The notes beneath the pieces were generated by a model. It did no database searches. It had not been told where the DNA came from and saw only the letters and a list, made by a program, of their open reading frames with translations. This document shows positions 1-5,124 of a stretch of 5,124 nt of DNA, piece by piece. A program made the position numbers and the translations under genes. How positions within the stretch are numbered: the stretch's first letter is position 1; each line of letters opens with the position of its first letter. The stretch is from an uncultured Eubacteriales bacterium. Its GTDB lineage: Bacteria; Bacillota; Clostridia; Oscillospirales; Oscillospiraceae. The stretch spans positions 1 to 5,124 of the forward strand of contig CABRZO010000171.1 of the NCBI GenBank assembly GCA_902475455.1, in the 5' to 3' direction.

Positions 1-850
<850 letters not shown>

Positions 851-853
851 GAT

Positions 854-877
854 CTGTAATGCATTTTTGCATTACAG
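854..877. other. Perfect 9-bp inverted repeat in the tex 3' untranslated region
   Basis: CTGTAATGC (854-862) and GCATTACAG (869-877) are exact reverse complements around a 6-nt ATTTTT loop; one more A-T pair can close inside it. It starts 4 nt after the tex stop codon. No T-run follows on either strand, so it is not a standard intrinsic terminator. It may stabilise the 3' end of the mRNA or act as a processing site. A second small hairpin (CGACG 885-889 with CGTCG 895-899) follows. The inverted repeat is certain; its function is a guess. Confidence 0.55.
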
Positions 878-917
878 TGTGCAGCGACGAATCACGTCGA
901 ATTAACGACTGTAAAGC

Positions 918-952
918 AAATCCCCTTCGCAGAATTGCGAAGGGGATTTTTT
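918..952 (+). terminator. Intrinsic terminator between convergent tex and the SEDS-like gene
   Basis: Arms 918-930 and 937-949 pair perfectly (core CCCCTTCGC/GCGAAGGGG), with an extra A-T pair closing the GAAT tetraloop. On the + strand the stem runs into TTTTTT (947-952), which is a classic rho-independent terminator for tex. On the - strand it lies about 33 nt after the stop codon of the opposing gene and is followed by TTTGCTTTAC, a weaker U-rich tract. It therefore probably serves both convergent genes. Confidence 0.9.
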
Positions 953-981
953 GCTCTTAAAGGAGATAAAAGCGAGAAAAG

Positions 982-2262
982 TCAGCAAACCACCTCTCCC
1001 AGGAACCAGTGGTGCAGCTGGCAGGGGTCGAGAATGGTATTCTGCCGGAACATTCCCAACAGCAGCCCCAGCAGGGCCAGAACCAGCGTCAGGGCCGGGC
1101 CGCTGGAGTCCACTAAGGGGAGGAAAAAGTGAGCCGAGGGCAGTCCGATCATGCATTGGACCAAATACCCCAGGGACTCAAAAGCCAGAGTGGACAGGAG
1201 GGCAAGGGAGCAGTATCTGCCGAAGGAGCTGCTCTGTCTCCGACAGATTCGGAATCCCTGGACAAACAGGGCCAGGAGGAGTCCAAACAGCACCAGGGCC
1301 ACCACCAGGCCGTACTGGTGGACCAGCCAGGCCAGTCCAAAGTGGTTTTGAAGCGTCTGAATTTCACTTTTCTGGAGCTGAACGGTGCCGCCGGAAAACC
1401 ATCCGCTGTTCCAGAATACCCGCCAGGGCAGCGAGGTGGCCCCAAACTCGGCCCCGTTGGCGGGCAAAAACCCGGTCAGAGCGTCACGGAGCATCCAAAC
1501 CACCGCTACAGCCGCGGCGTGAAAAGCCAGTACCAGTCCCATGCCGACGCAGCGGTTCCGGCCCATGGGATCTTTGATAGCCTGATACAGCAGCAGAGCC
1601 AGACTGTACAACGCCAGAAAACAGGTGAAGTAAAAGGCTTTGGCCTGTATGCCGGCCACAATCAGCAGAAATTCCAGACCCAGTCCGGCGGAGATTCCGC
1701 GCCAGCCGTGCCCCTGCATGCTGTAGGCCATGAGCCCCATGGCCAGAGGCAACAGCAATAGCCCTTGGTCAAAGGTGAGATCAAAAGCACTGGAGTAAAA
1801 ACGCCCGGCAAAAAAGGGGACCAGCGCCAGCAAATAAGCCAGTTGAACCGGTTTCTCGTATAACAATTTGTCGTTCCAGAAGTAAAGCAGAATGCCCAGA
1901 ATCAAGCCGATTGCCAGAGGCATCAGCTGGCCGGGGAGGGCCTGAAGCCATTGGTCCCCGGCGAGAGCCATGCGGACAACCCAGCCGCAGCCCAGCAGCA
2001 ACAGCACCGGCCAGAGAAGTCCCCACTCCAGTCGGGGCCGGTGGAGCTTGTCCAGGGCCTGGCCCACAGAGATCGGATCCCCCATCTGACGTACCGTCTC
2101 TTGCTCCGCCTGGTCAGGGGACAGCCCGGCTGCCAGCAGGGCGTCATATTGGTCCTCCAGGTGGTTTTGCAACTCCCGACTGATCACATGACGGGCCCGC
2201 TTCCAGCGGATCTGTTGGAGGACCTGCTGCAGATAAGCCTCCATGGCGTCAGTGTGCGGCAC
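982..2262 (-). CDS. Permease-prefix/HAAS-like domain fused to a divergent SEDS (FtsW/RodA/SpoVE-like) membrane protein
   Basis: 426 residues from a GTG start at 2262, chosen because a TGGAGGAGGG ribosome binding site lies 9 nt upstream. The next ATG (2244) is about 27 nt from any Shine-Dalgarno, and the longest open frame (2298) runs far into padR. Residues 7-77 form a soluble helical prefix domain (QQIRWKRARHVISREL, EDQYDALLAAGLS, RQMGDPISVGQALDKLHRP), typical of membrane proteins encoded next to PadR repressors. From about residue 80 there are roughly ten hydrophobic segments with a large loop at 259-308 between the seventh and eighth, which is the SEDS topology. NHFGLAWLVHQYGL (306-319) occupies the place of the SEDS motif TDFxFAxIxEExG, and LPSAHFFLPLVDSSG (374-388) that of LPvtGxPLPfxSyGG. 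SEDS proteins polymerise peptidoglycan glycan strands with a class B PBP. Here the Asp position appears to be His307 and the C-terminal signature is degraded, so enzymatic activity is doubtful. The prefix domain is certain; the SEDS assignment is by motif pattern only. Confidence 0.75.
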   Translation of the reverse strand: MPHTDAMEAYLQQVLQQIRWKRARHVISRELQNHLEDQYDALLAAGLSPDQAEQETVRQMGDPISVGQALDKLHRPRLEWGLLWPVLLLLGCGWVVRMALAGDQWLQALPGQLMPLAIGLILGILLYFWNDKLLYEKPVQLAYLLALVPFFAGRFYSSAFDLTFDQGLLLLPLAMGLMAYSMQGHGWRGISAGLGLEFLLIVAGIQAKAFYFTCFLALYSLALLLYQAIKDPMGRNRCVGMGLVLAFHAAAVAVVWMLRDALTGFLPANGAEFGATSLPWRVFWNSGWFSGGTVQLQKSEIQTLQNHFGLAWLVHQYGLVVALVLFGLLLALFVQGFRICRRQSSSFGRYCSLALLSTLAFESLGYLVQCMIGLPSAHFFLPLVDSSGPALTLVLALLGLLLGMFRQNTILDPCQLHHWFLGEVVC

Positions 2263-2596
2263 AGTAACCACCCTCCTCCAGTACGGAATTGACCGCATTC
2301 ACATAGGCGTGCCACTGTTCTGCCTTGGCCGTCAGCTCTTTCCGCCCTGCATCGGTCAGGTGATAATATTTTCTCACCCGGCCTTCGGAGGTGTCCCTGT
2401 TGTAGCAGGAGACCAACCCCTGCTGTTCCAGGGTGTGGAGCACTGGATATAGCGACCCGGCCTTCAGTTCAAAGGTGTGGTTGGAGCGCAGGTAGAGCTC
2501 CTCAATGATTTGATAGCCGTACATGTCCTCCTGGGCCAGCAGCTTCAGCAGCAACAGCGGTATGGTGCCCATGGTGGTCTGCTTTTTTCCGGTCAT
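2249..2596 (-). CDS. PadR family winged-helix transcriptional regulator
   Basis: 115 residues, the usual size of a short (subfamily 2) PadR protein. The winged helix-turn-helix spans about residues 10-90: MYGYQIIEEL (25-34), FELKAGSLYPVLHTLEQQGLV (42-62, containing the recognition helix) and the wing EGRVRKYYHLTDAGRKEL (71-88). The C-terminal helix (about 88-109) is the expected dimerisation helix, and there is no separate ligand-binding domain. The start at 2596 is supported by AAGGGGGG (2611-2604) 7 nt upstream; Met9 (2572) has no comparable site. It is the first gene of an operon with the SEDS-like membrane gene, which it overlaps by 14 nt. PadR proteins normally repress their own operon and release DNA on binding small hydrophobic or cationic compounds. 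A palindrome at the predicted transcription start fits autorepression. The ligand is unknown. Confidence 0.95.
   Translation of the reverse strand: MTGKKQTTMGTIPLLLLKLLAQEDMYGYQIIEELYLRSNHTFELKAGSLYPVLHTLEQQGLVSCYNRDTSEGRVRKYYHLTDAGRKELTAKAEQWHAYVNAVNSVLEEGGYCAAH
2272..2277 (-). promoter_or_regulatory. Ribosome binding site that selects the GTG start of the SEDS-like gene
   Basis: On the - strand AGGAGG (within TGGAGGAGGG, 2280-2271) lies inside the last codons of padR, 9 nt before GTG at 2262. Using this start makes the two genes overlap by 14 nt, which suggests translational coupling. The alternative ATG at 2244 has no Shine-Dalgarno within reach. Confidence 0.65.
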
Positions 2597-2625
2597 TATG
2601 ATACCCCCCTTGGCAGATCGAACTC

Positions 2626-2646
2626 ATGTATAGATTATCTATATAT
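2626..2646. promoter_or_regulatory. Probable PadR operator: 21-bp palindrome at the transcription start
   Basis: The core TATAGATTATCTATA (2629-2643) is a perfect 7+1+7 palindrome. Two further pairs on each side match after a single G/T mismatch (2628/2644), giving a 21-bp dyad of the ATGTAT...ATATAT type. It lies just downstream of the predicted -10 box and covers the expected +1, about 30 nt before the padR start codon. A repressor bound here would block transcription of padR and the SEDS-like gene. The palindrome is seen directly; PadR binding is inferred from position and symmetry. Confidence 0.7.
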
Positions 2647-2647
2647 A

Positions 2648-2676
2648 AATATAGCGAAGGGATGAGGTAATGTCAA
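2648..2676 (-). promoter_or_regulatory. Sigma-A-type promoter of the padR/SEDS-like operon
   Basis: On the - strand a consensus -35 TTGACA (2676-2671), a 17-nt spacer and -10 TATATT (2653-2648) stand in AT-rich DNA upstream of padR. The expected start point is near 2641, giving a leader of about 45 nt that contains the operator palindrome and the ribosome binding site. This is the best promoter in the window. A strong core promoter combined with a local operator is the pattern expected of a repressor-controlled operon. Confidence 0.85.
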
Positions 2677-2741
2677 TAGCCACTCATTGGGGGAAGGGCA
2701 TGGTTTGTAAATTGCGGGAAAAGGAATCGAAGGTTTTTGTG

Positions 2742-2792
2742 AAAGCGAAGAAACGGGCTTACGGTCTGCTATTAGCAGATCGTAAGCCCGTT
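2742..2792 (-). terminator. Intrinsic terminator downstream of greA
   Basis: Arms AACGGGCTTACG (2752-2763) and its exact complement (2781-2792) extend inward by seven more pairs (one G-T) to a 3-nt loop at 2771-2773, making a 19-bp stem. On the - strand the stem is followed by TTTCTTCGCTTT, an interrupted U-tract. On the + strand no T-run follows. Its location, 74 nt past the greA stop, fits termination of greA before the padR promoter. Confidence 0.8.
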
Positions 2793-2807
2793 GGGTAATT
2801 GCGTCTT

Positions 2808-2876
2808 CTATTTGGTGATTCCATCTGGCCCCCAGTTGTCTTCCACCGCCGGCCATTTGGAAAGGTCAATAGGCAT
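2808..2876 (-). CDS. Possible 22-codon ORF overlapping the 3' end of greA
   Basis: An ATG at 2876 inside the last codons of greA opens a frame reading MPIDLSKWPAVEDN followed by WGPDGITK and a TAG at 2808. It ends 15 nt before the greA terminator stem. The composition (two Trp, balanced charge) looks more protein-like than random, and it fills the otherwise unexplained gap between greA and its terminator. Against it, the nearest purine-rich site (AGGAGG) is about 21 nt upstream, so expression would need coupling to greA termination. No family is recognised. It could equally be a chance frame. Confidence 0.2.
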   Translation of the reverse strand: MPIDLSKWPAVEDNWGPDGITK

Positions 2877-3372
2877 TGATCTGAATGCTGCCGTCATCCT
2901 CCTGCTTCTCAATGGAGACGATGACCATGTCGTAGCCGAATTCCGGGTTGACCTGGATGTGGACGGTGTCGCCGGCGTGGCTGCCCGCCAGCACTTTGCC
3001 CACCGGGGATTCCCGGGTGATGAGGCCCTTCAGGGCGTCGGCCCGCATAGTGGTGACCAGCTGATATACCATCTCCTTGTCCCCCATGCTGGGAATCCGG
3101 ACGGTGACCTTGTCATAGAGCCCCACCTCGTCGGCCTTGGAGTCGTCGGAGATCACCCGGGCGGAGGAGATCATCCCCTCCAGATAGCGGATGCGGCGCT
3201 TGCACTTGTTCAGCTCCTGCTTGGCCGCCTTGTATTCAAAATTTTCACTCAGGTCTCCAAACGCCCGGGCCTCCTGGACCGCGGCGATGAGCTGGGGCAG
3301 ATTGACGGTCTTGTGCTGCCGTAGTTCCGCCCGCATCTGCTCAATGTCCTGGGCTGTCAATTCATCATGCAT
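2866..3372 (-). CDS. greA: Transcription elongation factor GreA
   Basis: 168 residues, slightly longer than the usual 155-160. GreA enters the RNA polymerase secondary channel and stimulates cleavage of backtracked transcripts. The N-terminal antiparallel coiled coil spans about residues 5-75. Its tip carries ARAFGDLSENFEYKAAK (35-51), including the acidic pair Asp40 and Glu43 that positions the catalytic metal. The C-terminal FKBP-like domain spans about 80-155, with DKVTVRIPSMGDK, ITRESPVGKVLAGSHAGDTVHI and NPEFGYDMVIVSIE. A short tail (QEDDGSIQINAY) goes beyond the normal end of the fold. The ATG at 3372 is preceded by AAGGAAGGAG (3392-3383) with a 10-nt spacer. It is transcribed alone from its own promoter, divergent to the Nudix gene, and ends at a strong hairpin. 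Together with Tex it makes this a transcription-related neighbourhood, though the two are not co-transcribed. Confidence 0.96.
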   Translation of the reverse strand: MHDELTAQDIEQMRAELRQHKTVNLPQLIAAVQEARAFGDLSENFEYKAAKQELNKCKRRIRYLEGMISSARVISDDSKADEVGLYDKVTVRIPSMGDKEMVYQLVTTMRADALKGLITRESPVGKVLAGSHAGDTVHIQVNPEFGYDMVIVSIEKQEDDGSIQINAY

Positions 3373-3404
3373 CTGGGTTGTGCTCCTTCCTTGGATTTCC
3401 TCTT

Positions 3405-3433
3405 ATTATATCCGCCCGCCGGCCGGGATGCAA
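3405..3433 (-). promoter_or_regulatory. Probable greA promoter
   Basis: On the - strand a perfect -10 TATAAT (3410-3405) lies 17 nt from TTGCAT (3433-3428), a moderate -35 match. The expected start is near 3398, about 26 nt before the greA ATG. This fits the ribosome binding site at 3392-3383. The -10 is convincing; the -35 is weaker. Confidence 0.65.
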
Positions 3434-3448
3434 GGGTTCTGCCGCCCC

Positions 3449-3477
3449 TTGACAAATCCGTTTCAGGGCGGTAGCTT
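3449..3477 (+). promoter_or_regulatory. Probable promoter of the Nudix-RluA-GIY-YIG operon
   Basis: A consensus -35 TTGACA (3449-3454) is followed after exactly 17 nt by TAGCTT (3472-3477), a poor -10. The start point would be near 3484, leaving a very short leader with AAAGG (3486-3490) 10 nt before the Nudix ATG. The weak -10 suggests low activity or need for an activator; it faces away from the greA promoter. Confidence 0.5.
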
Positions 3478-3500
3478 TAGGGTAGAAAGGATGTGATCTT

Positions 3501-4127
3501 ATGGGTGAAAGACCGTTGAGAAACAAGGCGGGCCAGACCTTGGAGGAATTTCTGGCCGCATACCAACCGAAGGACTATCCCCACCCCAGTGTGACGGTGG
3601 ATCTGCTGATCTTCTCCCTGGAGCGTAAGGCGCCGGAGTTGTTGATGATCCGCCGGGGCAACCACCCCTGGCTGGGCTGTTGGGCGCTGCCTGGGGGTTT
3701 TGTGGAGCCGGAGGAGTTTACCGAGGACGCCGCCGCCCGGGAACTGGAGGAGGAGACCCATGTCCGGGGGTTGGCTCTTTCAGAGATTGGCCTGTTCAGT
3801 GGCCCGGACCGAGACCCCCGGGGCTGGACCATGTCCTGCGCCTATGCCGCCATTGCCGAGCGCAGCAAGCTCAACGTTAAGGGGGACGACGACGCCGCAG
3901 AGGCGGCCTGGTTCCAGGTGGAGTACCGTCTGGCCGGGGACGTCATGAAGCTGAAGCTCACCCGGGAGGATGAGGTCTTGCGGGCCAAGGTTCAGGTGGA
4001 GCTCCGCCATACCGCCCTGGGATCCGAGTACCATGTGGGAGCCTTTGAGTCCGACGGCATCGCCTTTGACCACTGCAAGATGATCGCCCAGACCATTCTG
4101 AAGCTGCGGGGCGCCGGCCGGTTCTGA
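3501..4127 (+). CDS. Nudix hydrolase (ADP-ribose pyrophosphatase-like, COG1051 type)
   Basis: 208 residues. Nudix enzymes hydrolyse nucleoside diphosphates linked to another moiety. The fold starts at about residue 30 (SVTVDLLIFS), followed by LLMIRRGNHPWLGCWALPGGF (47-67), which resembles ADP-ribose or NADH-type hydrolases. The Nudix box runs from Gly66 through Glu72 to REL-E-EE (Arg80, Glu81, Glu84, Glu85). All metal-binding acidic residues are present, but the Gly near the end of the box is His87 (ETHV instead of ETGL). The C-terminal part includes FESDGIAFDHCKMIAQTILKL, a family-typical segment containing a DH-K helix. Ribosome binding site AAAGG lies 10 nt before the ATG. It is the first gene of an apparent operon, with only 6 nt to the RluA-family gene. 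Substrate cannot be read from sequence; a regulatory NrtR-type role is unlikely because no DNA-binding wing domain is evident. Confidence 0.93.
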   Translation: MGERPLRNKAGQTLEEFLAAYQPKDYPHPSVTVDLLIFSLERKAPELLMIRRGNHPWLGCWALPGGFVEPEEFTEDAAARELEEETHVRGLALSEIGLFSGPDRDPRGWTMSCAYAAIAERSKLNVKGDDDAAEAAWFQVEYRLAGDVMKLKLTREDEVLRAKVQVELRHTALGSEYHVGAFESDGIAFDHCKMIAQTILKLRGAGRF

Positions 4128-4133
4128 GCCTCC

Positions 4134-5024
4134 ATGCGCGTCTTTGAGATCCGAATTCCCCCGGAGCTGGAGGGCTGCACCGTGGAGCAGGTGATGCGCC
4201 GGGGACTGGGCTTGTCCGCCACCCGGATCAAGCGGGCCAAATTTGCCCCCGACGGCATTCGCCTGGAGGGGGAGCGGGTGTTTTCAGACCACCGGGTTTC
4301 TCAAGGTCAGCGCCTGGTGATCACGCTGCCGGAGCGGGACACCGTGGTGCTGGACCAGACGCCTGGCGGCGTGGATATTCTCTATGAGGACCAATGGCTG
4401 CTGGTGCTCAACAAACCCGCCGGGCTGCCGGTACACCCGGGGCCCGGCCACTATGCCGACACCCTGGGCAATCGCCTCAGCTGGGTTTTGGGCCAGCGGG
4501 GAGAGCAATTGCCCTTCCGACCGGTGAACCGGCTGGACAAGGGGACCTCCGGGCTGATGCTGGCGGCCAAGAGCGCCGAAGCCCACGAAGCTCTCCAGAG
4601 TCTGCTCCACACAGACGGCTTTTGCCGGGAATACCTGGCTCTGACCCGGCGTCCGCCCCAGCCCCTCAGGGGACAAATCGACGCCCCCATCGGCCCGGTG
4701 CCGGGAGAACTGAACCGTTACCAGGTGGACGAGAGGGGCAAGATCGCCAGAACTGACTACGATACCCTGGAGGCCCAAGGGGATGGCGCTCTGCTGCGGC
4801 TGAAACTCCACACGGGACGGACCCACCAGATCCGGGTGCATCTGGCTTTTTTGGGCTGTCCGCTGCTGGGAGATACGGAATACGGTGGGGAGCCGGTGCT
4901 GGACCGGCCTGCCCTCCACTCCTGGCGGGTTGTGCTGCGCCATCCTTTTACCGGGGAATCATTCCAGTGGATGGCCCCGCTGCCGGAGGATTTTGTCAAA
5001 CTGGGGTGGAGTTGCCATTTATGA
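4134..5024 (+). CDS. RluA-family pseudouridine synthase (RluD-like, with S4 domain)
   Basis: 296 residues, normal for RluC/RluD-type enzymes that convert specific uridines in rRNA or tRNA to pseudouridine. Residues about 14-64 form an N-terminal S4 RNA-binding domain (LSATRIKRAKFAPDGIRLEG, then GQRLVITLPE). The catalytic domain begins at about 80 with ILYEDQWLLVLNKPAGLPVHP. The active-site motif is FRPVNRLDKGTSGLML, with catalytic Asp135; the His of the textbook HRLD is Asn132. Further family signatures are REYLAL with Tyr167 (165-170) and TGRTHQIRVHLAFLGCPLLGD (from 227). The ATG lies 6 nt after the Nudix stop and no Shine-Dalgarno is visible (the upstream bases are GAGCCTCC), so translation probably depends on coupling. 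The gene ends in an ATGA overlap with the next one. The exact RNA target is unknown; with several paralogues common in Clostridia, a specific symbol is not justified. Confidence 0.95.
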   Translation: MRVFEIRIPPELEGCTVEQVMRRGLGLSATRIKRAKFAPDGIRLEGERVFSDHRVSQGQRLVITLPERDTVVLDQTPGGVDILYEDQWLLVLNKPAGLPVHPGPGHYADTLGNRLSWVLGQRGEQLPFRPVNRLDKGTSGLMLAAKSAEAHEALQSLLHTDGFCREYLALTRRPPQPLRGQIDAPIGPVPGELNRYQVDERGKIARTDYDTLEAQGDGALLRLKLHTGRTHQIRVHLAFLGCPLLGDTEYGGEPVLDRPALHSWRVVLRHPFTGESFQWMAPLPEDFVKLGWSCHL

Positions 5025-5124
5025 GTTATTATGTCTACATGCTCCGGTGTGCCGACGACACTTTGTACACCGGTTATACCGACGACCCGGAGCGGCGGCT
5101 GAGGGTACACAACGCCGGGAAAGG
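5021..5124 (+). CDS. GIY-YIG domain protein (YhbQ/YazA, UPF0213-like), N-terminal fragment; runs off the window
   Basis: Only 34 complete codons are present. They read MSYYVYMLRCADDTLYTGYT followed by DDPERRLRVHNAGK. This matches the start of small single-domain GIY-YIG proteins of roughly 80-100 residues: YVY (4-6) and YTG (16-18) correspond to the two halves of the GIY-YIG motif, Arg26 lies in the conserved RRL element, and HNAGKG is family-typical. The ATG overlaps the RluA-family TGA by 4 nt (ATGA), and a GGGGTGGAG ribosome binding site lies inside the upstream gene, so it is surely co-transcribed. The fold is a nuclease fold; cellular function of these small proteins is poorly defined. 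The catalytic Glu would lie beyond the window. Confidence 0.9.
   Translation, partial: MSYYVYMLRCADDTLYTGYTDDPERRLRVHNAGK

Noticed and set aside
854..877. Hairpin after tex considered as the tex terminator
   Set aside because: No T-run follows on either strand, while a textbook terminator is present 40 nt further on at 918-952.
951..1761. Long + strand open frames (208 and 210 codons) opposite the SEDS-like gene
   Set aside because: They are rich in Pro, Gly, Arg, Gln and Ser with no domain pattern, as expected for the antisense of a GC-rich membrane-protein gene; the - strand frame has clear hydrophobic segments, a prefix domain and a ribosome binding site.
2635..2856. A 73-codon - strand frame starting MAGGGRQLG
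   Set aside because: It reads straight through the greA terminator hairpin and the padR promoter and has no family resemblance. The alternative short frame at 2876-2808 is the better candidate in this gap.
2791..3324. A 177-codon + strand open frame opposite greA
   Set aside because: The - strand encodes an unmistakable GreA with promoter, ribosome binding site and terminator; the antisense frame begins within the terminator hairpin.
4284..4943. A 219-codon - strand frame opposite the RluA-family gene
   Set aside because: It is a shadow of a strongly supported + strand gene that carries all family motifs.

Overview
This window reads as chromosomal DNA from a high-GC member of the Firmicutes, most likely class Clostridia and the Oscillospiraceae/Flavonifractor-Oscillibacter-like gut lineage. 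That placement is an inference. It rests on GC-rich codon choice combined with strong AGGAGG-type ribosome binding sites, sigma-A-type promoters in AT-rich gaps, a PadR plus permease-prefix gene pair and clostridial-style Tex, GreA, Nudix and RluA proteins. There are no rRNA or tRNA genes, CRISPR arrays or mobile elements.

Layout. (1) Positions 1-850, + strand: the C-terminal third or so of the RNA-binding protein Tex. It is followed by a 9-bp perfect hairpin without a U-tract and then a strong intrinsic terminator (918-952) that sits between convergent transcription units. (2) Positions 2676 down to 982, - strand: a two-gene operon with a PadR-family repressor (2596-2249) and a polytopic membrane protein (2262-982). 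The membrane protein joins an N-terminal permease-prefix/HAAS-like domain to a divergent SEDS (FtsW/RodA/SpoVE) domain. The operon has a clear TTGACA-17-TATATT promoter, with a near-perfect 21-bp palindrome at the transcription start that is the probable PadR operator. (3) Positions 3433 down to 2742, - strand: greA with its own promoter, a possible 22-codon ORF at its 3' end, and a 19-bp-stem terminator. (4) Positions 3449-5124, + strand: an apparent operon of a Nudix hydrolase, an RluA-family pseudouridine synthase and the start of a YhbQ/YazA-type GIY-YIG protein. Spacing is 6 nt and then a 4-nt ATGA overlap. It diverges from greA through a 128-bp region holding back-to-back promoters.

Most of the window is housekeeping: transcription elongation, RNA modification, nucleotide hydrolysis. 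The accessory part is the PadR-SEDS operon. A PadR sensor apparently controls its own transcription together with that of a SEDS-like protein that has lost the expected catalytic Asp and the usual C-terminal SEDS signature. This looks like a regulated, probably non-enzymatic envelope protein rather than a normal peptidoglycan polymerase, and it is the best candidate here for undescribed biology.
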